A stretch of 64,000 nt of DNA from Desulfocicer sp963675955. Its GTDB lineage: Bacteria; Desulfobacterota; Desulfobacteria; Desulfobacterales; Desulfobacteraceae. The number at the start of each line of letters is the position of its first letter. Position 1 is the first letter of the stretch. Position numbers and translations under genes: made by a program. The stretch spans positions 1-64,000 of the forward strand of contig CAXXVR010000009.1 in the NCBI GenBank assembly GCA_963675955.2, given 5' to 3'. The notes beneath the pieces were generated by a model. It did not search any database, was not told the DNA's origin, and worked only from the letters and a program-made list of their open reading frames with translations. This document shows, one piece after another, positions 24,255 to 33,763 of the stretch.

Positions 24255-26030
24255 ATGGAAATATGGATAACCACCCTGATATTGTTGCTCACCCTGATTT
24301 TTCTGGTGACGGAAAAAATATCCGTGGATCTCACCGGCATCGGCATCATCGTGTTTCTGGTGATCACCGGTATTTTAACCCCCAGGGAGTCCATTATAGG
24401 TTTTTCCAATCCTGCAGTGATCACCGTGGGTGCCATGTTTGTAATCAGCCAGGGCATGATGCGAACCGGGGCTGTGGAATTTATTGGGCGACGCATCATT
24501 CAGGTGGCCAGGGGACGCTTGAATGTGGCTCTGGCGGTGATCCTCTTCACCGTGGCTGTGGCCTCGGCGTTTATCAATAATACCCCGGTGGTGGTTCTTT
24601 TTATCCCTGTGGTCATGGCCATGTGCTGTGAATTTGGCCTGAGTCCCTCCAAATTTTTGATTCCCATCTCATATGCCTCTATCCTTGCCGGCACCTGTAC
24701 CCTCATTGGCACCTCAACCAATATTATCATAAGTGATTTGAGTGCCCTGTCCGGCCAGGGAGCATTGGGAATGTTTGAACTGTCACGGCTTGGCATACCC
24801 ATTGCCATTGTGGGTATGTTGATGCTGTTTTTTATATCTCCCCACACCATGCCCTCGTCATTGAATCCCATCTGCCAGCTCAAGGACGATGAGCACCGCA
24901 AATATCTCACGGAGATAAAAATACCTCCCAACAGTGATCTTATTGGACGGCCGGTTTCCCAGTTGTTCAATGGCCGTTATGTCGATCTGGAACTGCTTGA
25001 ACTCATTAGGAATTCCCATATTTTTCATCTACCCAGAAATGAGGTCACCGTGGCGGGTAATGACCGTGTGCTGGTAAAGGGCGATGTTAATGATCTGGTG
25101 GAGGTGCTCAACCATGAGGATGTGGTGCTGCCCAATTCTGAGACAGGGCTGTCCTTTGGAGCGGGAAAGGAAGAGCCGGTGGTGGTGGAACTCATTGTCA
25201 CACCGGGATCAATCATGGTGGGAGAGCGCATTGAAGAAACTGAAATTGTGCAGGATCCCCAGGTGAATTTCATTGCCGTCAAAAGGAGTAATCTGCATTT
25301 CAGTGAACGTCAGGTGCATGATGTGCGATTAAAAAATGGGGATATTCTTCTGGTGTGGTGTTATGCCAGTAAGCTTACCGCCCTTAGAAACAGTAAAGAG
25401 TATATCATCATTGAAGACGTCTACGAAGAAATTGTTCTGAAACGAAAATCCTGGATATCCCTTCTCATTTTTGTTTCCATGGTGGTGACGGCCACCCTGG
25501 GTGTTGCCGATATTCTGGTGTGTGCCCTGGCAGCGGCGTTTTTAATGATTGCCACCGGATGTCTTCAGATGCGGGATGCCTACCGGGCACTGCAGGGGGA
25601 TGTGCTGCTGCTCATTGCGGGTACCATCGCCCTGGGGGTTGCCATGGAAAAAACAGGCACCAGTGTGCTTTATGCCCGGGCCTTCCTGGATCTGTTCCAT
25701 GGATATTCGCCAGGTGTTATACTGGGTGGTATCATTGTCCTGACCAGTACCTGTACCCAGATTTTGAGTAATAATGCCACCGCTGTACTCTTGTTTCCCA
25801 TTGCGGTTTCTGCGGCCCAGGGGCTTGGTGTAGATCCTAAGCCCTTTATCATCGGGGTGTGTTTTGGGGCCAGTGCCTGCTTTGCATCCCCGGTGGGATA
25901 CCAGACCAACCTTCTGGTGTATGGGCCGGGGGGCTATCGCTTCAGCGATTTTCTTAAACTGGGTATTCCCCTGAACATTCTTGTCATTGTTGCCTCCACA
26001 ATTTTTATTCCCTTTTTCTGGCCTTTTTGA
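24255..26030 (+). CDS. SLC13/DASS-type anion transporter with two RCK_C domains
   Basis: AAGGGAGCGCAT places the start at the ATG at 24255, giving 591 residues. The protein has two blocks of hydrophobic helices separated by a cytoplasmic insert (about 205-390) containing two TrkA-C/RCK_C-like domains. Each membrane half carries the family's SNT-type substrate motif (INNTPVVVLFIP, LSNNATAVLLFP). Such proteins import dicarboxylates, sulfate or related anions with Na+ or H+. In a sulfate reducer a role in sulfate or dicarboxylate uptake is attractive but unproven. The gene is monocistronic. Confidence 0.9.
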   Translation: MEIWITTLILLLTLIFLVTEKISVDLTGIGIIVFLVITGILTPRESIIGFSNPAVITVGAMFVISQGMMRTGAVEFIGRRIIQVARGRLNVALAVILFTVAVASAFINNTPVVVLFIPVVMAMCCEFGLSPSKFLIPISYASILAGTCTLIGTSTNIIISDLSALSGQGALGMFELSRLGIPIAIVGMLMLFFISPHTMPSSLNPICQLKDDEHRKYLTEIKIPPNSDLIGRPVSQLFNGRYVDLELLELIRNSHIFHLPRNEVTVAGNDRVLVKGDVNDLVEVLNHEDVVLPNSETGLSFGAGKEEPVVVELIVTPGSIMVGERIEETEIVQDPQVNFIAVKRSNLHFSERQVHDVRLKNGDILLVWCYASKLTALRNSKEYIIIEDVYEEIVLKRKSWISLLIFVSMVVTATLGVADILVCALAAAFLMIATGCLQMRDAYRALQGDVLLLIAGTIALGVAMEKTGTSVLYARAFLDLFHGYSPGVILGGIIVLTSTCTQILSNNATAVLLFPIAVSAAQGLGVDPKPFIIGVCFGASACFASPVGYQTNLLVYGPGGYRFSDFLKLGIPLNILVIVASTIFIPFFWPF

Positions 26031-26184
26031 GCCTTTTTGATGCTTTACAAATTCATGGCAGACTGTTACTCAAGGATCAGTTCCTTTTTATGGCAGGGCC
26101 TTGGGTCATTCCCGGTATGGGAATCAATGTCTGATGATAAATACATGACGTGGAAAAACAGTTCCGCAAAAATGGAGAAACAGG

Positions 26185-27438
26185 ATGGGTTTTTTCAGTT
26201 TTTTATCGGGTAAAACTCCCGAATCGCTTATGGAAGAGGGTAATCTTTTATTTGATAAGGGGCAGTGCGGTCTTGCAAAGATTGAGTATGAAAAGGCAAA
26301 AGCACGCCATGCAAAAAAACCGGCGCAGACCCAGGATTTCCTGGTACAGATTGATATGAAGATCAGCCAAAGCTGTGAGTCTCTATCCCGTCAGCACCTG
26401 GAAAAGGGGATGGATCTACTGGAAGCCGGATGCCATGAAGATGCTCTGGAGAGACTGAGCCTGGCCCTTGAATTGGCGGTGAGCCAGAATCTGAGACAGG
26501 AAATTGAGGTGGCCCTGACCCATTGCCATCCATCCTCTGAAAAGGAGGTTGAACAAGGGTATGGAGACCAAGGTTATTTGTGCAATAAAGATTCTGATTC
26601 ATTGCCTCCGGGTCATGGTCCAGATGGCGGAGATGATCTTGAAACCTTTGAGGTGCTTATCAATACCCTCTCCCGGGAAGAGCAGGAAGCATATGGCAAA
26701 TATGGGCAGCATTTCATCCATGGGTTTGTGGCCCTGAATTGCGGTGATTTTCTGACAGCTGCCCGGGCACTGGAACAGGCCCATGATGAATACCCTTTCC
26801 CAGATAATTACATTGGCCTGGAACTGGCCACTGCCCTTCTTAATCTAGGAGAACTTGACAGGGCTCAGGCGCTTTTGATGGATTTTCTGGGATATTTTCC
26901 CCGGTCGCTGCGGGGGTACCAGATACTTTGTGAGGTGCTGTGGATGAACAAGGCCTTTGATCTGGCCCACCACGTTCTGGACAACTGCCCGGAACCCATG
27001 GGACAGGAGGCATCCATGGTGCTGTTGAAGGGGGAGACCTGGTGCCGGGAAGACAAATTTAATCAGGCCGTTGATCTGTACGGGCAAACCCTGGCGCGCA
27101 GTGGAATGCAACCTGCCATTGTCAGAGCCATGGCAGGAGTCAAGGAGGTCATGGGTGACTTTGATGAAGCCTTTCAATTGTATGCAGGACTCATGACCAG
27201 CTGCACCGGATGCGGCCAGCGGCCTGACGTGGACCTGAGACGCAGATTTGCCCATGCTGGCTTTGCCGCTGGGGTCATGACATCCCAGATTATTGATGTT
27301 TACCTGGATCTGGTGGTGGAAGACCCCGATAATCAGGCCAGGTACTATGAAAATGTAAGCCGGATTTACGCCCACCTTGGCAACGATGTTGAAGCAGAAC
27401 GCTTTAAAGGATTTGCCATGGAAGTGCCGGTGGAATAA
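26185..27438 (+). CDS. tetratricopeptide-repeat protein
   Basis: The 417-residue soluble protein has no signal peptide. TPR-like helix pairs run through most of it, e.g. LMEEGNLLFDKGQCGLAKIE, LEKGMDLLEAGCHEDALERL, LELATALLNLGELDRAQALL and VDLYGQTLARSGMQPAIVRA. The ATG at 26185 follows AAACAGG, a weak site. A CxxC-type CTGCGQRP sits near residue 345. TPR proteins scaffold complexes; the partner is unknown and neighbours give no clue. Confidence 0.8.
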   Translation: MGFFSFLSGKTPESLMEEGNLLFDKGQCGLAKIEYEKAKARHAKKPAQTQDFLVQIDMKISQSCESLSRQHLEKGMDLLEAGCHEDALERLSLALELAVSQNLRQEIEVALTHCHPSSEKEVEQGYGDQGYLCNKDSDSLPPGHGPDGGDDLETFEVLINTLSREEQEAYGKYGQHFIHGFVALNCGDFLTAARALEQAHDEYPFPDNYIGLELATALLNLGELDRAQALLMDFLGYFPRSLRGYQILCEVLWMNKAFDLAHHVLDNCPEPMGQEASMVLLKGETWCREDKFNQAVDLYGQTLARSGMQPAIVRAMAGVKEVMGDFDEAFQLYAGLMTSCTGCGQRPDVDLRRRFAHAGFAAGVMTSQIIDVYLDLVVEDPDNQARYYENVSRIYAHLGNDVEAERFKGFAMEVPVE

Positions 27439-27578
27439 AAAGATGGGCATCCTTCATTTGAGCCTAAAAATACTTTATATTTTTTAAATTTGATCTCATG
27501 AACATGGGAATTCACCATGTAAAAGTATAAAGTAAAAATAAATAATGTCAAAAAACGAATTAAATTTATGGAGAAAAA

Positions 27579-27911
27579 ATGATAAAAGTGAAAATATTTG
27601 CCGGTATTTGTGGCTTTACAACCCTGGTCCAGGGGGAAGACAAGGGGGGATATAAGGCCGTCATTGAGATAAAAAGTGAGTGCCCCAACTGGAAACGGGT
27701 CAACGAGGTACTGGGGGGCAAGGAAATTAATGTGATGGGCGAATTGTTCAAGGATAAAAAAACAGGTACCTTGAATTCCCAGGTGTTTGAGGTGGCCCTT
27801 GGTACCATTCCCCATGTTTCCTGTCCGGTTATTTCCGGTGTGCTTAAAACCCTGGAGGTCAGCGTGGGGCTGGCATTGCCAAAGGATGCCACCATTACAT
27901 TTGAAAAATAA
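27579..27911 (+). CDS. conserved small protein (DUF6951-like)
   Basis: The 110-residue product starts MIKVKIFAGICGFTTLVQ and has cysteines at about 11, 35 and 82 (IPHVSCPVISGVLKTLE). The pattern resembles a small family seen in anaerobes, annotated DUF6951 from memory; no function is known. GGAG lies 8-11 bases before the ATG. The next gene begins 10 bases after the stop with its own AAGGAG, so the two form a probable operon. Confidence 0.65.
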   Translation: MIKVKIFAGICGFTTLVQGEDKGGYKAVIEIKSECPNWKRVNEVLGGKEINVMGELFKDKKTGTLNSQVFEVALGTIPHVSCPVISGVLKTLEVSVGLALPKDATITFEK

Positions 27912-27921
27912 GGAGAATTTT

Positions 27922-28707
27922 ATGAAAAATTCAGCAAAAAAAATTCAGTTCGGGGGTATCGTTCTTGTGGCAGCCGTTTTTCTTTTGTTTGAGTTCAGCC
28001 CGGTTTTTGCAGGTACCTCCTGGTTGAAAACAGGATCAGATCTGTTAGATACCCTTGATGGTGGAAAAACAGGTGTGAAAAGTGATGCCGTTGCCACAGA
28101 TGGACCCAGCCTGACCCAGATTACAGATGCCTTTAAACAGGCCCTGTCCATGGCCTCCCAGGGGGTGGTGGACCAGGTGGGGACCGCGGACGGATTTAAC
28201 ACCGATGCGGCCATCCATATTCCCCTGCCCGGCCCCCTTCAGAAGGTGAAATCCATGCTGGCTACGGTGGGACTTTCCAGCATGGCCGATGACCTGGAAC
28301 TGAAACTGAACCGGGCTGCAGAGGCAGCGGCACCCAAGGCAAAGCAGCTTTTTTTGACGGCCATAGAAGAAATGACCTTTGAGGATGTGAAAACCATTTA
28401 TGAGGGGCCGGAAGATTCAGCCACCCAGTATTTTAAAGGGAAAATGTCCGCACCCCTGGGTGAGGAGATGCGTCCCATTGTGGATACAACCCTGGCAGAA
28501 GTGGGGGCGGTGAATGCCTATGAGCAGGTCATGGGTAAATATAAGGACATTCCCTTTGTACCCGATGTCAAGGCAGATCTCACCCAGCATGTACTGGATA
28601 AGGGGCTGGCGGGCATTTTTTATTACATGGCCAGGGAAGAGGCCGCCATTCGGGAAAATCCGGTGAAACAGACCACGGATCTTTTAAAGAGTGTTTTCGG
28701 CCGGTAA
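27922..28707 (+). CDS. DUF4197 family exported protein
   Basis: The start is the ATG at 27922 with AAGGAGAATTTT before it. The 261-residue product has a Lys-rich signal peptide with hydrophobic core GGIVLVAAVFLLFEFSPVFA, so it is probably periplasmic. The remainder is the helical DUF4197 domain: ALSMASQGVVDQVGTADGF, HIPLPGPLQKVKSML, and GIFYYMAREEAAIRENP near the C-terminus. The function of this widespread family is unknown. It is probably co-transcribed with the preceding small gene. Confidence 0.88.
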   Translation: MKNSAKKIQFGGIVLVAAVFLLFEFSPVFAGTSWLKTGSDLLDTLDGGKTGVKSDAVATDGPSLTQITDAFKQALSMASQGVVDQVGTADGFNTDAAIHIPLPGPLQKVKSMLATVGLSSMADDLELKLNRAAEAAAPKAKQLFLTAIEEMTFEDVKTIYEGPEDSATQYFKGKMSAPLGEEMRPIVDTTLAEVGAVNAYEQVMGKYKDIPFVPDVKADLTQHVLDKGLAGIFYYMAREEAAIRENPVKQTTDLLKSVFGR

Positions 28708-28735
28708 GACCTGCAATCTCAACGGGGGGGTACCT

Positions 28736-29029
28736 TTATTTTTTATGGAAGCCCTGGAAAATCCATACCCCGGCCCAGCAAATGGCAACCACTAGCAACG
28801 CACCAGGGAAAAAAATAGGACCTGTTTCCGGGTGCCATGGGGGAAAAAGCATGGCCACGGTCAGGGGAAAAACCACTGACAGTACAATGGCCAGTCGCAT
28901 TTTTCCTGAAATGGCCATGTGTCTTTGTTTTTTTCCAGTGGTGGATCGGTTGCCTCCGAACAGGCGGGGAAGGAAAAAAATACAGGCAATGAGCAAAATA
29001 ATAGTAAGAATTTCCTGGATACCGGCCAA
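28736..29029 (-). CDS. small inner-membrane protein of unknown function
   Basis: A TTG at 29029 is favoured: AAGGA lies eight bases upstream and the product then opens with a membrane helix (ILTIILLIACIFFLPRLF). The longer frame to 29071 adds a non-hydrophobic leader. The 97-residue product has three hydrophobic segments (about 5-22, 43-60 and 68-89) and a basic middle (TTGKKQRH). The family is not recognised. It is convergent with the DUF4197 gene. Confidence 0.6.
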   Translation of the reverse strand: MAGIQEILTIILLIACIFFLPRLFGGNRSTTGKKQRHMAISGKMRLAIVLSVVFPLTVAMLFPPWHPETGPIFFPGALLVVAICWAGVWIFQGFHKK

Positions 29030-29169
29030 GGGACATCTTCCTTTTGTATGGACTGATTTGAACTGGACCACTCCGGTGGGGTGACAGTGAGGATCAGATA
29101 TTGTTTAAATGTGGGGGGGCAGGCAGGTATTGCCTTGCTCACCCGGCAAATTTTATGCGTTAAATCAAA

Positions 29170-30693
29170 TCATGAACTGCCATAGAGTTCCTTGACTTTG
29201 ATGCGGTCAATGGTGCCGTTGGATTTTTCCGGAAGGGCATTAATAAACTCTACATATCCGGGTTTTTTGTACCGGGCAATGCGATTCCCGACAAAGGCAG
29301 TGAGCTCTGGACCATTTAGATCAGAGCCGGTTTTTTTTACACATACTGCCTTGACTCCCTCACCGAACTTCTGGTCCGGCACACCGATGACGCACACCGA
29401 TTCAATGTCCGGGTGTGCCAGAATGGCCTGTTCCACTTCGGCTGGATAAACATTTTCACCACCGGGTTTAATCAATTCTTTTTCCGGCTTTCTGCCTTCA
29501 AACCATAGAAATCCGTTTTTGTCAATTCGGCCCATGTCGCCGGTGTGGTGCCAGCCGTTACGCATGGTTGACCGATCAAGATAACCCTCTTTCTTCCAGT
29601 ATCCCTGGAAAACCACAGGTCCCCGAACACCGATTTCCCCGGACATTTCACAGGCAAGGGGCGTATCATCTTCGTCATCCAGTATCGCAAGACTGGAGAC
29701 CGGGCATTGCCTGCCCGCTGCCCCGGGCATGAGGGCATGGTTGGAAAGGGTTACAAACCCCGATGTTTCGCCCTGGCCGTATAGTATCCAGAAGGTTGCT
29801 CCGGTTTTCCGGGTAAAGGCCTCAATGTTTTCAGGGGAATCTATACCGGTGACATGGCTGATGGATGAGAGATCTCCTTTTCCCATGTGATCGAGCAGGC
29901 TGGACAGGATGGGGGGGAAGCTTGCCAGGAGGGTAACCCCTTCCTGACGGATCATGGCAATGGCACCGGGGGCATTAAATTTTTCCATGATGATATTTTT
30001 TCCCCCCACGTGGAGGGTGGATAGGGCCAGATTTATACCGGTGATGTGAAAAAGAGGGACCATGTTAAGATAAATATCTTTACCTGTGAGTCCCATGGTC
30101 AGGGTTGTCTGGAGGTTGCTCATGATTACGTTTTCATGGGACAGGGCTGCCCCCCGAGGATAACCGTCCACGGCAGCGGTGTAGATAAGGCAGAAGATGC
30201 TCTGGCTGTCTGGGGATGGCTGGGGGGGCAGATCCGGAACTTCAGTGATGCATATAAGGTCCGAATAGCTGAGACGGTCATTATGGGGTGTGGATATGGA
30301 TACCGGTGTGCCATTGAACTGCCGTGTATTTATAAGTTCATTGATCTGTTTTTCGCAGGCATCATCATAGAACAGCAGTTGCGTCCCTGAATCGGCCAGA
30401 ATATAGGAGATTTCCTCCAGGGAAAGACGCCAGTTGATGGGTACCAGTATGGCCCCCATGGCTGCGATTGCCCCGTTTAAAACCAGATACTCCAGGTGAT
30501 TCATGGAAAGGATGGCAATGCGGTCTCCCTTGCGGATGCCCTGGTTTAAGAGTCCTCGCTTCAGGGCCTGAACCTGTTCAAGCAGGTTTTGAAATGTCAG
30601 GGTCCGATCTTTTTCTTTGATGGCAATGGCTGTGGCATACCGTGTGGCATTCATTTTAAAGATGTCATAGACTGTAAAACTGTGTACCGACAT
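29170..30693 (-). CDS. AMP-forming acyl-CoA synthetase-like protein with altered P-loop
   Basis: GGGGGAAATCAT supports the ATG at 30693, giving 507 residues. ANL-superfamily motifs are present: A5-like ILYGQGETSGFVT, A7 GWHHTGDMGRID, A8 GRKPEKELIKPGGENVYPAE and a C-terminal KSNGTIDRIKVKEL. The A3 phosphate-binding loop reads IYTAAVDGYPRGA instead of the usual YTSGTTGxPKG. A similar variant occurs in some anaerobe acyl-CoA synthetases, from memory. The enzyme should activate a carboxylate as acyl-AMP and then acyl-CoA; the substrate is unknown. An OleD-like reductase lies beyond the next tRNA. Confidence 0.88.
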   Translation of the reverse strand: MSVHSFTVYDIFKMNATRYATAIAIKEKDRTLTFQNLLEQVQALKRGLLNQGIRKGDRIAILSMNHLEYLVLNGAIAAMGAILVPINWRLSLEEISYILADSGTQLLFYDDACEKQINELINTRQFNGTPVSISTPHNDRLSYSDLICITEVPDLPPQPSPDSQSIFCLIYTAAVDGYPRGAALSHENVIMSNLQTTLTMGLTGKDIYLNMVPLFHITGINLALSTLHVGGKNIIMEKFNAPGAIAMIRQEGVTLLASFPPILSSLLDHMGKGDLSSISHVTGIDSPENIEAFTRKTGATFWILYGQGETSGFVTLSNHALMPGAAGRQCPVSSLAILDDEDDTPLACEMSGEIGVRGPVVFQGYWKKEGYLDRSTMRNGWHHTGDMGRIDKNGFLWFEGRKPEKELIKPGGENVYPAEVEQAILAHPDIESVCVIGVPDQKFGEGVKAVCVKKTGSDLNGPELTAFVGNRIARYKKPGYVEFINALPEKSNGTIDRIKVKELYGSS

Positions 30694-31106
30694 ATGATTT
30701 CCCCCGTTTGTCAATGAACTGTCAGGATCTGCCTCCAGTGTCGATCATTCTTAAGCGTTTATGGGGTCATCAGGTTTCATGGCATATATTATTGTCTGCT
30801 GTGATAAAGACATCACGGTTTAGGATGAAAGAAATTAACAGATATATGCCGGAGATATCCCGATAACCGCCTTGTGATTGACCTTGGGAATCAGGTCCAA
30901 CTTTTATTTCATGGAGAATCTTTAGCAGGTGGGGGATATAAATACAAGGAAAAGGCAGAAATCCTGATAAGCACTATATGAAAAAGAATATATAGGTACA
31001 GTAACAACAGCTACCACCGAAAAAAATCAAAGAGAACTAAATATAGAAGGAGAATTGCAATATATAAGAAAAAAATAAGGAGAAAAAAATAAGGAGGGAG
31101 AAAAAG
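30694..31106. other. intergenic stretch, purine-rich at the right
   Basis: No gene is recognised. Near 31069-31096 an AAAAAAATAAGGAG 14-mer occurs twice in tandem beside the 3' end of the tRNA-Gly gene. Confidence 0.4.
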
Positions 31107-31181
31107 TGGAGCGGGAAACGGGATTTGAACCCGCGACTTCGACCTTGGCAAGGTCGCACTCTACCACTGAGTTATTCCCGC
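31107..31181 (-). tRNA. tRNA-Gly (GCC anticodon)
   Basis: Read on the minus strand it starts GCGGGAATAACTCAGTGGTA, has anticodon loop TTGCCAA and T-loop TTCAAAT, closes with TTCCCGC, and encodes TCCA. Confidence 0.97.
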
Positions 31182-31358
31182 TCAACGGAAAGAACTTTTA
31201 TATAATAATCATTTGTTTGTCAAGAAATATTTTTTCTGCTATGAAAATTTGTCTGGAGATTGACGCAAAGGCCGAATCGGCTCGGACCTGCCCCCACAAG
31301 TTATGACGGGTTGCAGATGCTGCTATTAGGCCATTAAACAAAAGGAGACGCACATACC

Positions 31359-32375
31359 ATGCATTCTACTGCACAACGTATTCTTGTGACCGGGGGCGGT
31401 GGATTTCTCGGTAAAGCCATTGTAAGGGAACTTGTGGCCCGGGGGGATGAGGTTAGCAGTTTTTCCCGGGGGGTTTATCCTGAGCTTGATGGCTGGCATG
31501 TTCGGCAGATTCAGGGAGACATTGCAGATCCCGGAGCCGTTATGGCAGCCTGTGAAGACATGAATGCGGTGTATCATGTGGCGGCCCGGGCCGGTGTGTG
31601 GGGCACGTATCAGTCTTTTTATCGGACCAATGTCATAGGTACGGAAAATATCATTGCCGGTTGCCGGAAAAACGGGGTGCCCCGGCTGGTATACACCAGT
31701 TCACCCAGTGTGGTGTTTGACGGTACTGACATGGAGAATGTGGATGAATCGGTACCTTACCCTGAATCCTTCCATGCCCCTTACCCGGCAAGTAAGGCTT
31801 TGGCAGAACAAAAGGTCCGGGCTGCAGCCGATGACGGGCTTGGAGTGATTATCTTAAGGCCCCATCTGATTTGGGGACCCGGGGATAATCATCTGCTGCC
31901 GGGGATTGTTTCCCGGGCAAAACGACTGCGGCGTATTGGAACGGGCAGTAATCTGGTGGATACCATTTATGTGGATAACGCAGCCCATGCCCATGTGCTG
32001 GCCGGAGATCGTCTGAGAGAAGATCCATCATTGTCAGGAAATATTTATTTTGTCAGCCAGGACGATCCCATTCCCCTGTGGGACATGGTGGATCATTTTT
32101 TAAACGCCGCCGGTCTGCCTCCGGTGCAGGGGAGGGTTTCCGCCCCGCTGGCATATGGGGCCGGGGCTGTCCTGGAGATGCTTTACCGGGTGTTTCCATT
32201 AAAGGGAGAGCCTGCCATGACCCGGTTTGCCGCCCGGGAGCTTGCCACCGCCCACTGGTTTGACATTTCCCGGGCCAGAACGGATCTGGGATATCAGCCC
32301 CTTGTATCCATTGAGGAGGGGCTGGCACGTACCAAGGCATGGCTCGGGGAAATGAGCATGAGTGCCTTGAAGTAG
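31359..32375 (+). CDS. NAD(P)-dependent epimerase/3beta-HSD family reductase (OleD-like)
   Basis: The 338-residue short-chain dehydrogenase has the N-terminal Rossmann motif VTGGGGFLGKAI, the catalytic YxxxK in PYPASKALAEQ and the upstream SSPSVVFDG loop. GGGGFLGKAIVRELVARGDE and the GDIAD block resemble 3beta-HSD/OleD reductases, which reduce 2-alkyl-3-ketoacids in olefin synthesis. No oleA or oleB is seen, so a general ketone or sugar reductase is equally possible. AAAGGAGACGCACATACC precedes the ATG. Confidence 0.82.
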   Translation: MHSTAQRILVTGGGGFLGKAIVRELVARGDEVSSFSRGVYPELDGWHVRQIQGDIADPGAVMAACEDMNAVYHVAARAGVWGTYQSFYRTNVIGTENIIAGCRKNGVPRLVYTSSPSVVFDGTDMENVDESVPYPESFHAPYPASKALAEQKVRAAADDGLGVIILRPHLIWGPGDNHLLPGIVSRAKRLRRIGTGSNLVDTIYVDNAAHAHVLAGDRLREDPSLSGNIYFVSQDDPIPLWDMVDHFLNAAGLPPVQGRVSAPLAYGAGAVLEMLYRVFPLKGEPAMTRFAARELATAHWFDISRARTDLGYQPLVSIEEGLARTKAWLGEMSMSALK

Positions 32376-32465
32376 TTCTCTGTGAGATTGTTTTTTTATA
32401 TAACCCACATGTCCTGTTGGACACAACGAAGATAGGGTTGTAGACGCGGAGCCAAATGGCATTAT

Positions 32466-32558
32466 GCAGCCCCTCCCCCGACGGGCAACGGTCCCGGACC
32501 GGAACTGTAGACAGCTCGATTGTCCGGTTCCTATTGCCCATCGGGGGAGGGACTCTGC
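32466..32558. repeat. 93-nt long hairpin
   Basis: Arms pair as GCAG/CTGC, CCCTCCCCCGA/TCGGGGGAGGG, GGGCAA/TTGCCC and GGACCGGAAC/GTCCGGTTCC around a central TGTAGACAGCTCGATT region. It fills most of a 275-bp gap between convergent genes, with no T-run on either side. It could be a mobile palindromic element, a structured RNA or a bidirectional terminator. Confidence 0.6.
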
Positions 32559-32650
32559 TGAGGTAGACTTGAAGGCTACCTTTTCATATAAAAGCCGCAT
32601 GTCTGTCAGGATATATCATTTTATATAAAAATTACAGAGATTTATCCGTA

Positions 32651-33175
32651 TTAACTGAAGGTGTTAAAGCTGATTTTATCCAGTTGGAGCGATGCTTTGG
32701 GATGGGGAGCCTTTTCCTCATCGGCATACCCCACGGCCAGCATGGCTTCCACCTCAAAATTGTCCGGGACATTTAAAAGATTGCGGATATATGCCGCTGC
32801 GGTGGTGGTCTCATCGTGGTCTCTTTTTCGCACCTGAATCCAGCAGCTGCCAAGGCCAAGATCCGTTGCCGCCAGGTGGAGAAAGGTGGTGGCAATGGCC
32901 GCATCTTCCACCCACACATCGGTTTTGGAAGGATCGGCAAGTACCACAATGGCCAGGGGGGCGTTTTTCAGAAAGGTGGAACCGCTGGGCCGGGCTGCGG
33001 AAAGTTGTTGAATCAGTTCCGGCTTGTCCACCACAATAAAGTGCCAGGGATTGCGTGCCCGTCCGGACATGGGTCTCAGTGCCGCCTCAATGAGTTTGTT
33101 TATTTTTTCTGTTTCAACAGTGGTCTGCTTGAACTTTCGGATGCTTCTTCTCTTTTCAATGAGTGAAAAAAACAT
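32651..33175 (-). CDS. nitroreductase-family flavoprotein
   Basis: The 174-residue FMN enzyme opens FFSLIEKRRSIRKFKQTTVE, typical of the family's FMN-phosphate site (RRSIRKF). It continues with RNPWHFIVVDKPELI and the AAIATTFLHLAATDLGLGSC block. These short nitroreductases reduce nitro- or quinone-type acceptors with NAD(P)H; the physiological substrate is unknown. The start overlaps no neighbour; AAAGGAGATTGCC precedes it. fxsA, 15 bp upstream on the same strand, is likely in one operon. Confidence 0.92.
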   Translation of the reverse strand: MFFSLIEKRRSIRKFKQTTVETEKINKLIEAALRPMSGRARNPWHFIVVDKPELIQQLSAARPSGSTFLKNAPLAIVVLADPSKTDVWVEDAAIATTFLHLAATDLGLGSCWIQVRKRDHDETTTAAAYIRNLLNVPDNFEVEAMLAVGYADEEKAPHPKASLQLDKISFNTFS

Positions 33176-33190
33176 GGCAATCTCCTTTAA

Positions 33191-33583
33191 TCAGAATCGG
33201 GTGATGTCGATGGTGTTGTTTGATGTCCATTCATCAAATTTTCTTCTTAAAAACTGTTTAAAGTGATTACGGGTTACCGGCCACAACAGTAAAAGGCCCA
33301 TGGCATCGGTGAGCAACCCCGGTGTGATCAGTACCATCCCGGCCAGAAATATGATCAGGGCATCCAGTAAACTTTCTGTGGGCATGATCCCCTGCTGCAT
33401 GTTCATCCGCACCCGCATCAGGGTGTTAATTCCTTCCATTCTGGCCAGCCAGGCTCCCAGAAATCCGCTGATGATGACAAGGATAATGGTGTTAAAGCCA
33501 CCTATGACAGTGCCCACCTGTATTAAAAGATAAAGTTCGATCATGGGGATCAGGGTAAAACCGAGGAATAATTTAAAAAGCAT
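33191..33583 (-). CDS. fxsA: FxsA-family membrane protein
   Basis: The ATG at 33583 is chosen over a GTG six bases upstream because AAGGAG sits seven bases before it. The 130-residue protein has the family start LFKLFLGFTLIPMIELYLLI, the glycine-rich ISGFLGAWLARMEG and LIFLAGMVLITPGLLTDAMG. FxsA in E. coli suppresses F-exclusion of phage T7 when overproduced; its normal role in the inner membrane is unknown. It probably shares an operon with the downstream nitroreductase. Confidence 0.92.
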   Translation of the reverse strand: MLFKLFLGFTLIPMIELYLLIQVGTVIGGFNTIILVIISGFLGAWLARMEGINTLMRVRMNMQQGIMPTESLLDALIIFLAGMVLITPGLLTDAMGLLLLWPVTRNHFKQFLRRKFDEWTSNNTIDITRF

Positions 33584-33763
33584 TAACACTCTCCTTGGGG
33601 GGATAATTATAAGGAGGCAGGAAAGGGAATTTGCAGGTGATTCATTCAGTAACGATAAAGGGTTAACCGTCCAGGGGGAGGTGAATCATAGCCATTTTCC
33701 CAAGGTCCTCCAAGGGACAATGATATGAAAATGGCCATGAAAATAAAATTGTCAAGCCTGTGA

